Shown: positions 1 through 8,827, counted from the stretch's first letter. The stretch is DNA of 44,204 nt from Clostridia bacterium (GCA_017467265.1 JAFTSO010000040.1:1-44204), one strand, 5' to 3'. The notes: generated by a model from the letters alone, not told the origin. Translations and numbers: made by a program.

Positions 1-488
1 CGTACGAGATCGATCTTTCGACGATCAAACCGACGGTGGCATTCCCCCATTTGCCCGAAAATACCAAGACGTTCGATGAGATCGGCGATATTGCTATCGA
101 TCAGGTCGTAATCGGCTCTTGCACCAACGGGCAGTATAAGGATATCGCCGAGGCGGCGGAAATTCTCAAAGGTAGAAAGATTGCAAAGCGCGTCCGCGCC
201 ATTATTATTCCTGCGACGCAGGACGTATATATGCAGGCGGTAGAGAACGGCTTGGTAAAGATTTTCATAGAGGCAGGCTGTATCGTATCCACGCCCACGT
301 GCGGACCTTGTTTGGGCGGCTATATGGGCATTTTGGCGGCAGGTGAGCGCGCCGTTGCGACGACGAATAGAAACTTTGTCGGTCGTATGGGGCACGTGGA
401 GAGCGAAGTGTATTTGGCTTCGCCTGCGGTAGCGGCGGCAAGCGCGATCGCAGGGAAAATTGCATCGCCTGAGGAGGTGCTGAAATGA
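1..488 (+). CDS. leuC: 3-isopropylmalate dehydratase large subunit, C-terminal part (5' end outside window)
   Basis: LeuC and LeuD together isomerise 2-isopropylmalate to 3-isopropylmalate in leucine biosynthesis. The reading frame is already open at position 3, and only about the last 160 of the usual ~420 residues are here. The in-frame GTG at 36 is an internal valine, not a start. Visible family signatures are the IGSCTNGQ motif and the CGPCLGG motif, which together supply the three cysteines that hold the catalytic 4Fe-4S cluster. The stop overlaps the leuD start by four bases (ATGA), so the two subunits are translationally coupled. Cytosolic. The identification is secure; only the truncation by the window edge limits it. 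Confidence 0.97.
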   Translation, partial: YEIDLSTIKPTVAFPHLPENTKTFDEIGDIAIDQVVIGSCTNGQYKDIAEAAEILKGRKIAKRVRAIIIPATQDVYMQAVENGLVKIFIEAGCIVSTPTCGPCLGGYMGILAAGERAVATTNRNFVGRMGHVESEVYLASPAVAAASAIAGKIASPEEVLK

Positions 489-979
489 TTTTTAACGGAA
501 AATCGATCAAATACGGCGATAACGTGGATACGGACGTCATTATTCCTGCCCGTTATCTCAACACCATCGACAAAAAAGAGCTGGCGTCCCATTGCATGGA
601 AGATATTGACAAAGATTTTGTCAACAAAGTGGAAAGCGGCGATATTATGGTGGCTGGCTACAACTTTGGCTGTGGCTCGTCCCGTGAACACGCGCCGATC
701 GCGATCAAGGAAAGCGGTATTTCGCTGGTCATCGCGCGTAGCTTTGCCCGTATTTTCTATCGCAACTCCATCAATATCGGGCTTGCGATCGTGGAGTGCC
801 CCGAGGCGGTGGACGGGATCAAAGACGGGGATAAGGTAGAGGCAGATCTCGACAACGGCGTGATCTACAATCGCACGACGGGGGCGAGCTTTCAGACGCA
901 GCCTTTCCCTGCGTTTATCCAAAAAATTATCGAAAACGGCGGTTTGGTATCGTCTATTCAAAAGGGCGTAATTCGTTAA
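485..979 (+). CDS. leuD: 3-isopropylmalate dehydratase small subunit
   Basis: This is the swivel-domain partner of LeuC. It is 164 residues long, the usual size of the short LeuD form found in Clostridia and archaea. The N-terminal [15 protein letters not shown] stretch and the [13 protein letters not shown] motif, which helps form the substrate site, are both intact. The ATG overlaps the leuC stop by four bases. A gap of 30 bases separates it from leuB, so leuC-leuD-leuB form one operon. Confidence 0.97.
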   Translation: MIFNGKSIKYGDNVDTDVIIPARYLNTIDKKELASHCMEDIDKDFVNKVESGDIMVAGYNFGCGSSREHAPIAIKESGISLVIARSFARIFYRNSINIGLAIVECPEAVDGIKDGDKVEADLDNGVIYNRTTGASFQTQPFPAFIQKIIENGGLVSSIQKGVIR

Positions 980-1009
980 GTAAAAACGAACGGCGCATAG
1001 GTGAGAATT

Positions 1010-2080
1010 ATGAAAAATTACAAAATCGGCTTATTGAAAGGGGACGGGATCGGCCCTGAAATCGTGGAAAGCGCGGTGCGCGTTTTGGAAGCGGTCGGCA
1101 AAAAACGGGATATTTCCTTTACGTTCACGCCCTATTTGATCGGCGGTGCGGCGATCGACGCTTGCGGCAAACCGTTGCCCGACGAAACGGTGGCAGGGTG
1201 TTTAGCTTCGGACAGCGTATTGCTCGGCGCGGTGGGCGGCCCGAAATGGGATACGCTCCCTGGCAACGTACGCCCCGAAAAGGCGCTGCTTGGGATTCGC
1301 GCGGCGATGGGGTTGTTCACCAACCTTCGCCCTGCAAAATTATACCCTGCGCTCAAAGGGGAGTGCCCCCTGCGCGAAGATATCGTGGCGAACGGCTTTG
1401 ATATTATGATCGTGCGTGAACTGACGGGGGGGATCTATTTTGGCGAACGCGGTTATCGCGAGGGCAAGTACGGCGAAGAGGCGTACGACACCGAGGCGTA
1501 CAGCCGTATGGAAATCGAACGTATCGTGCGCGTAGCTTTTGAAACGGCGAAAAAACGCCGCAAAAAGCTGACGAGTATCGACAAGGCGAACGTGTTGGAA
1601 ACGTCTAGACTTTGGCGCAAGATTGTGCACGAAATCGCGGCGGAATACCCCGAAGTAGAGGTGGCGGATATGCTCGTCGATAACGCGGCGATGCAGCTCG
1701 TTCGCAACCCGTCGCAGTTTGACGTGATCGTCACCAGCAATATGTTCGGGGATATTTTGTCCGACGAGGCGTCGCAGATTACGGGCTCCATCGGTATGCT
1801 GCCGTCGGCGTCGTTGAACGAAGGAAAGCGCGGCTTGTACGAGCCGATCCACGGCTCTGCGCCCGATATTGCAGGGCAGAATAAGGCGAATCCGATCGCA
1901 ACGATCTTGTCGGCGGCGATGATGCTCTTGTATGCGTTCGATGAAACGGCGGCGAGCGACGATATCGTAAACGCTGTGGACAAAGTGTTGGAGGCAGGGT
2001 ATCGCACGGCAGATTTGGCGCACGGCGCGCCTGCGCTCTCGACGGTGGAAATGACGGATAAGATTATCGAAAATCTTTGA
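1010..2080 (+). CDS. leuB: 3-isopropylmalate dehydrogenase
   Basis: LeuB oxidises and decarboxylates 3-isopropylmalate with NAD+, the third step specific to leucine synthesis. The start chosen is the ATG at 1010, because an AGGTGA ribosome site (999-1004) sits at proper distance; the in-frame GTG at 1001 is part of that site. The 356-residue product begins with the typical [15 protein letters not shown]. It carries the [11 protein letters not shown] substrate and metal region, the [14 protein letters not shown] metal-binding segment and the [12 protein letters not shown] cofactor loop. Length and motifs are normal for the family. Confidence 0.97.
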   Translation: MKNYKIGLLKGDGIGPEIVESAVRVLEAVGKKRDISFTFTPYLIGGAAIDACGKPLPDETVAGCLASDSVLLGAVGGPKWDTLPGNVRPEKALLGIRAAMGLFTNLRPAKLYPALKGECPLREDIVANGFDIMIVRELTGGIYFGERGYREGKYGEEAYDTEAYSRMEIERIVRVAFETAKKRRKKLTSIDKANVLETSRLWRKIVHEIAAEYPEVEVADMLVDNAAMQLVRNPSQFDVIVTSNMFGDILSDEASQITGSIGMLPSASLNEGKRGLYEPIHGSAPDIAGQNKANPIATILSAAMMLLYAFDETAASDDIVNAVDKVLEAGYRTADLAHGAPALSTVEMTDKIIENL

Positions 2081-2098
2081 TTTTCAGGAGTGAAGAGT

Positions 2099-3283
2099 AT
2101 GACGGAAAACAAATTGAACGCGCTCTATGCAAAGCTCTGCCTTTGCACGGTGTTTCGCAAAGTGACCGACAAACCCTTGTTTAAGGCGTTCGAGCGGTAT
2201 TGCTTGGCGGAAACGCCCAACGAAAAGCGCAAGGCGTACGCGGCTTTAGCGGAGATTATCTATGAGAACGGTGGCTCGCTGACGGACAGCGTGGTAAGGC
2301 TGGTTTCCGAAGACGAAAACGTGTACGTGAAGTGCGTGGCGGCGGACAAAATTCCCGATAAAAACATCGAAACGGCGGCAAGAAAAGAATTGTCGGCGTT
2401 TGCCCTTTTCGGCGCGCTTTGCCGCAAAGACTTTGCGGAAGATATGGGAGAGTGCGAGTGCGATTTGCCCGACTTTTTGTCCGTGAACGCGGATATGGGT
2501 GGTATCTACGACGAAAGATTGAAAAATCTGCACCGTTACGGTTACGGTATTTTCTCTTCGCGGTGTATGTTCCGTTTGTCCGACGACAAGGAGATCGAAC
2601 CGATCGTCAGCGCGGACAAAACGAGTATGGCGCAGTTTATCGGCTACGAGCAGGAACGCGCCAAGGTGGTAGAGAACACGCGTGCGTTCATCGCAGGACG
2701 TCCTGCGGCAAACGTACTCCTTTGCGGCGACGCAGGCACGGGAAAATCTTCCACGGTCAAGGCGGTGGCAAACGAATTTTTCGGCGACGGCGTGCGTTTG
2801 ATTGAGCTTCGCAAAGATCAGCTGCGGTATCTGCCCAACGTGATGGCAAAGGTCAGCGGTAATCCGTTAAAATTTATTATCTTTATCGACGATTTGTCGT
2901 TCAACAAAAACAACGACGATTTCAGTATGTTAAAGGCGGCGCTGGAAGGCTCGGCGAGTGCGACGGCAGACAACGCCGTGATCTACGCGACGAGCAATCG
3001 TCGGCATATTGTCAAGGAGAGCTTTGGCGATCGCGAGGGGGACGACGTGCACAGAAACGACACGCTGCAAGAAACGCTCTCGCTGTCCGAACGCTTTGGA
3101 TTGACCGTGCTTTTCTCGAAACCTGACAAAAAGCTGTTCTTGTCTATCGTGCACGAGCTGGCAAAACGCAACGGAATTACGATGGCAGAGCAGGATCTGG
3201 ACGTGCAGGCAGAGGCGTTTGCGATCCGCAAAGGCAGCAGATCGGCGCGCTGCGCGGAACAGTTTATCAACAGCCTATTATAA
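2099..3283 (+). CDS. DUF815-type AAA+ ATPase, function unknown
   Basis: The protein has 394 residues. A mainly helical N-terminal part (about 1-170) is followed by a AAA+ core. Walker A (GDAGTGKSS) lies near residues 209-217 and Walker B (FIIFIDDLSF) near 256-265; a later ATSNRRH segment resembles a sensor region. This arrangement matches the DUF815 family (Pfam PF05673), conserved ATPases of unknown role. The ATG at 2099 is preferred over the in-frame GTG at 2090 because CAGGAG (2085-2090) is the ribosome site. It follows leuB by 18 bases, so it is probably cotranscribed with the leucine genes, but no link to leucine synthesis is evident. A 100-bp repeat starts six bases after the stop. Confidence 0.85.
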   Translation: MTENKLNALYAKLCLCTVFRKVTDKPLFKAFERYCLAETPNEKRKAYAALAEIIYENGGSLTDSVVRLVSEDENVYVKCVAADKIPDKNIETAARKELSAFALFGALCRKDFAEDMGECECDLPDFLSVNADMGGIYDERLKNLHRYGYGIFSSRCMFRLSDDKEIEPIVSADKTSMAQFIGYEQERAKVVENTRAFIAGRPAANVLLCGDAGTGKSSTVKAVANEFFGDGVRLIELRKDQLRYLPNVMAKVSGNPLKFIIFIDDLSFNKNNDDFSMLKAALEGSASATADNAVIYATSNRRHIVKESFGDREGDDVHRNDTLQETLSLSERFGLTVLFSKPDKKLFLSIVHELAKRNGITMAEQDLDVQAEAFAIRKGSRSARCAEQFINSLL

Positions 3284-3289
3284 ACGGGC

Positions 3290-3389
3290 AAACGACGTAT
3301 CCACGTCGCGCTACTTTGTCGCCGCGCAGTCACGTACTACTTGTACGCTCTTTTGCGGCTTCGCGTATCGCTCGTAGCTACGCCGTTTT
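3290..3389 (+). repeat. Intergenic structured repeat, copy 1 (100 bp)
   Basis: This element aligns almost end to end with 37383-37483. Both copies start six or fewer bases from the stop of a plus-strand gene and run in the same orientation. Ends are imperfect inverted repeats (AAACGACG at 3290-3297; CGCCGTTT at the far end). Three stems are shared with copy 2: 3293-3297/3304-3308 (CGACG/CGTCG), 3321-3325/3355-3359 (GCCGC/GCGGC) and, nested inside, 3333-3337/3343-3347 (CGTAC/GTACG). Loops differ between the copies. There is no open frame of interest and no T-tract, so it is not a simple terminator. Confidence 0.75.
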
Positions 3390-3401
3390 AGTGGTCCACT
3401 A
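3389..3401. promoter_or_regulatory. Short perfect palindrome upstream of ilvA
   Basis: TAGTGG-T-CCACTA is a 13-bp perfect palindrome, about 75 bases upstream of the ilvA start. It abuts a TATAAA-like hexamer (3400-3405), but I could not find a matching -35. Its size suits a protein-binding operator better than an RNA hairpin, since the loop is a single base. The regulator is unknown and the site is weakly supported. Confidence 0.3.
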
Positions 3402-3473
3402 TAAAATAAAAAACGCAAAGACACAAAATGGGGCTATATGTCCCGCGATGAAACACAATTTCGAGGTGAAAAT

Positions 3474-4667
3474 ATGCTTACAATCGACAACGTATATCGT
3501 GCGAGCAACGCGCTCAAAGGCGTGGCGAGAAAAACGGACGTTTTGTACGCGCCCAAGCTCTGCCCGGGGGTAGAGCTGTATCTCAAAACGGAAAACTTGC
3601 AGATTACAGGCTCGTTCAAGGTACGTGGTGCGTATTACAAAATGACTCGCCTTTCTGCGGAAGAAAAGGCACGCGGCGTAATCGCCTGTTCGGCAGGCAA
3701 CCACGCGCAGGGCGTAGCGCTCGCCGCGCAGAAAAACGGGATCAAGGCGGTGATCTGCTTGCCCGATGGTGCGCCTATCTCCAAGGTCGAGGCGACGAAG
3801 AGCTACGGCGCGGAAGTCTGTCTGGTCGAGGGGGTGTATGACGACGCCTATCAAAAGGCGTTGGAACTTCGCGATGAAAAAGGATATACTTTCCTGCACC
3901 CGTTCAATGACGAGGACGTGATTGCTGGGCAGGGTACGATTGCGCTGGAAATCGCCGATCAGCTCCCCGATCTCGACGCGGTGCTCGTGCCCATCGGTGG
4001 GGGCGGTCTAATTGCAGGGATTGCGTACACGATCAAAACGCTCAACCCCAACGTCAAGGTTATCGGCGTAGAGGCAAAGGGCGCGCCTGCGATGAAGAAC
4101 GCAATCGAGCACGGCGGCGTGGAAGAGCTGTCGTCCGTATCGACGATTGCCGACGGTATCGCGGTGAAAAAGCCGGGGGATTTGACGTACGAGATTTGTA
4201 GTAAATACGTGGACGAAATTGTGACGGTGTCAGACGACGAAATTTCGGCGGCGATTCTTGCGCTGATGGAACAGCACAAGCTCGTGACCGAGGGCGCAGG
4301 CGCGGTGGGCGTTGCGGCGGCGATGTTTAACAAAGTCGATCTCAAAGGCAAGAAAGCGGTGTGCGTGCTCTCGGGCGGTAATATCGACGTGACGATCCTT
4401 TCACGTGTGATCAAGCGCGGTCTATTGATGTCGGGCAGAAATTGCCAACTGATGATCGAGCTGATGGACAAGCCCGGTCAGCTGAAAAACGTGTCCCGTA
4501 TCATTGCCGATTGCGGCGGCAACGTGACCAGCGTACATCACGAGCGTGCGAACGAAGGCTCGGACGTCAACGGTTGCTATCTTCGTATCGTTTTGGAAAC
4601 GAGAAACTTTGAACATATCGCACAGATCCGTCAGGCGTTGACGGAATTCGGCTTTAAGCTGTTATAA
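3474..4667 (+). CDS. ilvA: Threonine ammonia-lyase with C-terminal ACT domain
   Basis: This PLP enzyme deaminates threonine to 2-oxobutanoate, entry to isoleucine synthesis, through an unstable enamine/imine. The start is the ATG at 3474, which follows a GAGGTGA ribosome site; the longer frame from 3438 has none. The 397-residue product has the PLP lysine (about K49) in GSFKVRGAYYKM, a GGGGLIAGIA phosphate-binding glycine loop, and a C-terminal ACT-like domain (about 325-397, starting near LMIELMDKPGQLKNV). That layout is the medium single-ACT form common in Clostridia, and the ACT domain suggests allosteric control by an amino acid. It sits 16 bases before ridA. Confidence 0.94.
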   Translation: MLTIDNVYRASNALKGVARKTDVLYAPKLCPGVELYLKTENLQITGSFKVRGAYYKMTRLSAEEKARGVIACSAGNHAQGVALAAQKNGIKAVICLPDGAPISKVEATKSYGAEVCLVEGVYDDAYQKALELRDEKGYTFLHPFNDEDVIAGQGTIALEIADQLPDLDAVLVPIGGGGLIAGIAYTIKTLNPNVKVIGVEAKGAPAMKNAIEHGGVEELSSVSTIADGIAVKKPGDLTYEICSKYVDEIVTVSDDEISAAILALMEQHKLVTEGAGAVGVAAAMFNKVDLKGKKAVCVLSGGNIDVTILSRVIKRGLLMSGRNCQLMIELMDKPGQLKNVSRIIADCGGNVTSVHHERANEGSDVNGCYLRIVLETRNFEHIAQIRQALTEFGFKLL

Positions 4668-4683
4668 AAAGGAGAAAAATAAT

Positions 4684-5064
4684 ATGGCAGAACTCAAAAA
4701 AGTATCGACGGATAAAGCGCCTGCGGCGATCGGACCGTACTCGCAGGCGATTGTATGTGGGGATATGGTGTTCACTTCGGGACAAATCCCCATCAACCCG
4801 ACAAGCGGCAACGTAGAAGCGACGACGATCGAGGCGCAGGCGGAGCAAGTAATGCAGAACCTTGGCGAAGTGTTAAAGGCGGCAGGCAGCAGTTTTGAAA
4901 AAGCGGTAAAGACGACCTGTTTCTTGGCGAATATGGACGATTTTGCGGCGTTTAACGGCGTGTATGCAAAGTATTTCACGACCAAACCTGCACGCAGCTG
5001 CGTGGCGGTAAAGACGCTCCCCAAAAACGTTTTGGTCGAGGTGGAAGTGATCGCGACTTTGTAA
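4684..5064 (+). CDS. ridA: RidA family reactive imine/enamine deaminase
   Basis: RidA hydrolyses the 2-aminoacrylate and 2-iminobutanoate intermediates released by PLP dehydratases such as the IlvA encoded just upstream. The 126-residue product has the full family layout: APAAIGPYSQAI near the N terminus, FTSGQIPINP, and the C-terminal segment containing PARSCVAVKTLPKN, whose arginine is the usual substrate-binding residue. A strong AAAAGGAG ribosome site precedes the ATG. The ilvA-ridA pair is therefore a metabolically sensible two-gene operon, and a terminator hairpin follows. Confidence 0.94.
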   Translation: MAELKKVSTDKAPAAIGPYSQAIVCGDMVFTSGQIPINPTSGNVEATTIEAQAEQVMQNLGEVLKAAGSSFEKAVKTTCFLANMDDFAAFNGVYAKYFTTKPARSCVAVKTLPKNVLVEVEVIATL

Positions 5065-5090
5065 TCGCATAAAAACTGAAAACGAGCGGA

Positions 5091-5137
5091 AAACCGCGGT
5101 GGACAAGGACAGTCTGCCGCGGTTTTACATTTTTTTA
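5091..5137 (+). terminator. Intrinsic terminator after ridA
   Basis: Arms AAACCGCGG (5091-5099) and CCGCGGTTT (5117-5125) form a perfect 9-bp stem. A T-rich run with a short interruption follows. Confidence 0.8.
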
Positions 5138-5229
5138 ACAAAATAAAAACAGAAGATTTGCGTTTGGGGAACAATTTTTTGATAAAATTCTCTTACAATA
5201 TAGACAGTAAAACGAAAACGGAGAAAATT

Positions 5230-6162
5230 ATGAACGCGATTGAAATCAGAAATTTATCCAAATCCTTCCGCGGTATGTACGCGGTAAACGGATTAAAGAT
5301 GCGCGTACCCGTGGGCGCGATTTACGGCTTTATCGGCGAGAACGGGAGCGGTAAATCGACGACGGAAAAGCTGATCTGCGGACATCTTGTCCCCGACGGC
5401 GGCGAAATTTTGCTGTTTGGCAAACCGTACACCGACGCAGGGGTGCGTGCAAAAATCGGCGCGCTGATCGAAAACGCAGGTTGTTTCCCCTCGTCTAGCG
5501 TGTATGCGAATTTGAAAATGCAGGCGTTGAATTTGGGGCTGGAAAACCCCGACGAAGAAATTGCGCGCGTGCTCAAAATCGTGCGTATGGAAGATTCCGC
5601 GAATATTAAATTTAAGAGCTGTTCGCTGGGTATGAAACAGCGCATCGGGATCGCGATGGCGTTGCTTGGCGAGCCTGCTCTGCTCATTTTAGACGAGCCG
5701 ATCAACGGCTTGGACACGGACGGGATGCGGATTATGCGCGAAATTCTCGTCGATATCACCAAAACGTACGGGTGCACGGTGTTAATTTCGTCGCACATTT
5801 TGGGCGAGCTGGAAAAGATTGCCACCCATTACGGGATTATTCGTCAAGGGCGTATGGTACAGGAGTTGACGGCAAAGGAAATGGAGAGCCGCGCACGCGT
5901 ATTCACGTCCTTAAAAACGGCGGATATGCAGGGCGCGAAAGCGGTGTTGCGTGAAAAATTCCCGTCCGTTCGCGAAGAGGACGGATATCTGCGTGTGTAT
6001 GACGTGGACGAAACGGAGAACATCGTGGCGCACTTGCTCGACAACGGGCATACGGTCAGCGAAGTGAAAAAGAACAAGATCGGGCTGGAAGAATACTACA
6101 TCGAGCTGATGAGTAAAAAGGAGAACGAGGACTATGGAAAACACGCGCACGTTAACGTTTGA
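5230..6162 (+). CDS. ABC-2 type transporter ATP-binding protein (pair 1)
   Basis: Nucleotide-binding subunit of a BcrA/LanF/NatA-like ABC transporter. It starts at the ATG at 5230 after a GGAGAAA ribosome site; the longer frame has no such site. In the 310-residue product, Walker A is GENGSGKST (about 36-44), the ABC signature is SLGMKQR (about 132-138), and Walker B with the catalytic glutamate is LLILDEP (about 151-157), followed by an SSHILGELE H-loop. The last ~75 residues form a family-specific C-terminal domain. The gene runs 29 bases into the permease that starts at 6134. It is a close paralogue of the ATPase at 6973, with 42 identical bases around Walker A (5329-5370 and 7072-7113). 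The substrate is unknown; peptide antibiotic defence or export is plausible. Confidence 0.9.
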   Translation: MNAIEIRNLSKSFRGMYAVNGLKMRVPVGAIYGFIGENGSGKSTTEKLICGHLVPDGGEILLFGKPYTDAGVRAKIGALIENAGCFPSSSVYANLKMQALNLGLENPDEEIARVLKIVRMEDSANIKFKSCSLGMKQRIGIAMALLGEPALLILDEPINGLDTDGMRIMREILVDITKTYGCTVLISSHILGELEKIATHYGIIRQGRMVQELTAKEMESRARVFTSLKTADMQGAKAVLREKFPSVREEDGYLRVYDVDETENIVAHLLDNGHTVSEVKKNKIGLEEYYIELMSKKENEDYGKHAHVNV

Positions 6163-6961
6163 AGAACCGAGCTTTGCAAAGCGTATCAAAGGTATGCTCG
6201 GCGTAGATTTTTACCGTCTATTCCACACGCCGCTCTTTTACATTTTCTTGGCGATCGCGGCGGTGATCCCTGCGATGATCTTGGGTATGACGAGTATGGA
6301 AAACGCGGAAGGGGTGGTAGAGCCGCTGTACACGAACACTTGGCAGGTGATCGCGGCTGGCGAACCGCTGTACGCGATTAAAAACATCGCCGATTACGCG
6401 AATATGAATATGGTGTTTATTTTCGGCGGTATTATGGTGTCCATCTTTATCGGGCACGATTATAAGAGCGGCTACGTAAAACAGCTGTTTACCACGCACG
6501 CAAAAAAGGAAGATTATATGCTGTCCAAAACGGCGATCGGCGCGTTCTCAATGGTGTGTATGTGCATAACCTATTTGCTGGGCACGATTGTTGCAGGGCT
6601 GTTCGTGCAGGCGTCCTTTAAGGTGCGCGTGGGTGGGCTTTTTTGCGCGATCTTGGGCAAAATGCTGATGAGCCTGGGCTGGGCGAGTCTGTACGTATTC
6701 CTGAATATTATTTTCAGAAAATATTTCGGGATATCGATCGCGTCGTCCTTTTTCTTCGGGACGGGGATTTTGATTGTCGGCGTTGCAGCGGCGGCAGGCA
6801 ATACGCCTATGCTAAACGTGTTCTTGTACGGATCGTCGGTGTACGCTTGTTTGAGCGCGAATTTGTTGTCCGTTGCGGTATGTCTGGGGGTGTCCGTGGC
6901 TTGGGCGGCGATCTATAACGTACTTGGCACGGTGATTTTATCCAAGTGCGACGTGTATTAA
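6134..6961 (+). CDS. ABC-2 type transporter permease (pair 1)
   Basis: A 275-residue membrane protein with six predicted hydrophobic stretches. The first follows FYRLFHTPLFYIFLAIAAV near residue 30; later ones follow the polar HDYKSGYVKQLF motif near residue 110. That motif is typical of ABC-2/bacitracin-type permeases. It overlaps the end of the pair 1 ATPase gene by 29 bases, indicating coupled translation. It shares the FTSPLFY/HTPLFY entry, the (R/K)SGY(A/V)K(N/Q)LFT motif and overall layout with the permease at 7871, so both pairs derive from a duplication. Confidence 0.85.
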   Translation: MENTRTLTFEEPSFAKRIKGMLGVDFYRLFHTPLFYIFLAIAAVIPAMILGMTSMENAEGVVEPLYTNTWQVIAAGEPLYAIKNIADYANMNMVFIFGGIMVSIFIGHDYKSGYVKQLFTTHAKKEDYMLSKTAIGAFSMVCMCITYLLGTIVAGLFVQASFKVRVGGLFCAILGKMLMSLGWASLYVFLNIIFRKYFGISIASSFFFGTGILIVGVAAAAGNTPMLNVFLYGSSVYACLSANLLSVAVCLGVSVAWAAIYNVLGTVILSKCDVY

Positions 6962-6972
6962 CGGGGGAGAAT

Positions 6973-7869
6973 ATGAACGCAGTAGAAATTAGAAATTTGA
7001 CGAAAAATTTTGGCGCGAAACAGGCGTTGAACGGGCTGAATATGACCGTCCCCGAAGGGGCGATTTACGGGTTTATCGGCGAGAACGGGAGCGGTAAATC
7101 GACGACGGAAAAGATTATTTGCGGCTTGCTCCACCAAAGCGGCGGCGAAGTCAGGTTGTTTGGAAAAGAGCAGACGGATGTGGACGTTCGTGCGAAGATG
7201 GGGGTGCTGATCGAAGCACCCGGGTGCTTTGCAGGGCTTACCGTTTGGAATAATTTGATGTTGCAGGCGGAGAATTTGTCTTTGCCAAAACCGCAGGAAA
7301 AGGTACGGGACGTATTGAAACTAGTGCGTATGGAAGGCGCGGCAGGGAACAAGTATAAGAACTGTTCGTTAGGTATGAAACAGCGTATCGGGATCGCGAT
7401 GGCGCTGCTGGGCGAGCCTGCGTTGCTCGTTTTGGACGAACCGATCAACGGGCTGGACGCGGACGGACTGCGAATTATGCGCGAAGTATTGACGGACGTG
7501 GCGAAAAGGGGGTGCACAGTGATCGTGTCCTCGCATATTTTGGGCGAGCTAGAAAAAGTGGCTACCCATTACGGCATTGTGCGCGGCGGCAAGATGATCA
7601 GAGAAATGACGGCGGAAGAGCTGGAAAACAGTTGCCGCAGCTTTGTTGCTTTGCAAGCAAAAGATATGGCGCGCGCAAACGCGTTGCTGCGTGCAAAATA
7701 CGTGCGCGTGGAAGAGGACGAAAAGGGGTATTTGCGCGTGTATGATCAGGTATCCGTCGAGAGCGTTGTGGAATATCTCTACCGCTACGGCGTGGTGGTC
7801 AGCGAGGTTGGCACGGATAAGATCGGGCTGGAAGAATACTACATCGACCTGATGCAGGGGGAGAAATAA
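6973..7869 (+). CDS. ABC-2 type transporter ATP-binding protein (pair 2)
   Basis: A 298-residue paralogue of the ATPase at 5230. The ATG at 6973 is chosen because GGGGGAG lies just before it; it follows the pair 1 permease by 11 bases. Walker A (GENGSGKST), signature (SLGMKQR), Walker B (LLVLDEP) and H-loop (SSHILGELE) are all intact, so it should be a competent ATPase. The C-terminal domain ends with KIGLEEYYIDLM, nearly identical to the pair 1 ending. It presumably works with the permease two bases downstream, though mixed complexes with pair 1 are possible. Confidence 0.9.
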   Translation: MNAVEIRNLTKNFGAKQALNGLNMTVPEGAIYGFIGENGSGKSTTEKIICGLLHQSGGEVRLFGKEQTDVDVRAKMGVLIEAPGCFAGLTVWNNLMLQAENLSLPKPQEKVRDVLKLVRMEGAAGNKYKNCSLGMKQRIGIAMALLGEPALLVLDEPINGLDADGLRIMREVLTDVAKRGCTVIVSSHILGELEKVATHYGIVRGGKMIREMTAEELENSCRSFVALQAKDMARANALLRAKYVRVEEDEKGYLRVYDQVSVESVVEYLYRYGVVVSEVGTDKIGLEEYYIDLMQGEK

Positions 7870-7870
7870 T

Positions 7871-8710
7871 ATGGAAAGAAAATTGGAAAAGAACACCTTT
7901 GGCAAACGGCTGAAAAGTATGCTCCGCGTGGATACAAGACGTATGTTCACGTCACCGCTCTTTTATATCATGGTGGGGATTTCGCTCGTCGTGCCCATTT
8001 TGATTTTGGTAATGACGACAATGATGGACGGCAAGGTGTCCGTCGATCCGCAGACGGGTAAGGAAACGGTGATGGAAGGTTTTAAGAACGTCTGGCAGAT
8101 TTTCGGCTCGGTGAGCGATACGGGCGGAGCTACGGGCGGAGCAAACGCCGAGGGCGCAGGTATGGGTATGGATATGAGCATCACGTCGATGTGCAATATC
8201 AATATGATGTATTTTGCGGTGGCGGTGCTGGTGTGTCTGTTCGTCGCGGAAGATTTCCGCAGCGGATATGCTAAAAATCTCTTCACCGTTCGCGCAAAAA
8301 AGACGGACTACGTGATCTCGAAAACGGCGGTTTGTTTTATCGGCGGCGCGGCGATGATCTTGGCGTTCACGCTCGGCGCGCTCATCGGTGGCAAAGTGGC
8401 AGGGCTGCCCTATACGATGGACGGGTTTAACGTGTACAATTTCGTTTGCTGCGTGCTTTGCAAAACGCTGCTCGTGTCCATTTTTTCGTCTATTTTTTTG
8501 GTGATGAGCGTAGTGGGCAAACAAAGATCGTGGCTCTCCCTTTTGCTCTCGTTTGGATTGGGTATGTTCCTGTTTATGACGGTATCGATTGCCAGCCCCT
8601 TGGACGCAGGCGTGCTGCACGTAATTTTGTGCGGCGTGGGCGGCGGATTGTTCGCCGTAGGTCTGGGCGCGATCAGCAATCTCGTCCTGAAAAGGACCGC
8701 TTTGGTATAA
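7871..8710 (+). CDS. ABC-2 type transporter permease (pair 2)
   Basis: A 279-residue membrane protein with about six hydrophobic segments. The first (about residues 35-55) is followed by an extracytoplasmic loop rich in Gly, Ala and Met (about 80-110) that pair 1 does not have. The EDFRSGYAKNLFTVRAKKTDY motif after the second segment matches the equivalent region of the pair 1 permease. It is preceded by GGGGGAGAAATA, the ribosome site, and is the last gene of the four-gene block. The substrate is unknown. Confidence 0.85.
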   Translation: MERKLEKNTFGKRLKSMLRVDTRRMFTSPLFYIMVGISLVVPILILVMTTMMDGKVSVDPQTGKETVMEGFKNVWQIFGSVSDTGGATGGANAEGAGMGMDMSITSMCNINMMYFAVAVLVCLFVAEDFRSGYAKNLFTVRAKKTDYVISKTAVCFIGGAAMILAFTLGALIGGKVAGLPYTMDGFNVYNFVCCVLCKTLLVSIFSSIFLVMSVVGKQRSWLSLLLSFGLGMFLFMTVSIASPLDAGVLHVILCGVGGGLFAVGLGAISNLVLKRTALV

Positions 8711-8763
8711 AAAACAAGGTTTACAAAACGTTAACGAAATCCTTTCAAACGGTTTACGCTTTT

Positions 8764-8795
8764 TTGATAAAAGAGCAATAATCCCCTTGTATAAT
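8764..8795 (+). promoter_or_regulatory. Possible promoter for the two small genes
   Basis: A perfect TATAAT (8790-8795) is preceded by TTGATA (8764-8769), but the 20-base spacer is longer than usual, so the -35 assignment is doubtful. TTTTTTGATAAAA (8760-8772) also occurs at 5175-5187, upstream of the first ABC gene. Confidence 0.45.
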
Positions 8796-8827
8796 AGGGA
8801 CGTAATCTGAAAGGAGAGGAGAAAAAT

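Noticed and set aside
3316-3573. 85-residue plus-strand open frame over repeat copy 1 and the ilvA start
   Set aside because: It begins inside the repeat and ends inside ilvA in another frame, with no ribosome site.
5158-5229. Promoter before the first ABC-2 ATPase
   Set aside because: TACAAT lies near 5194-5199 but no -35 stands at an acceptable distance, so I did not list it. A promoter is still expected because a terminator precedes the gene.
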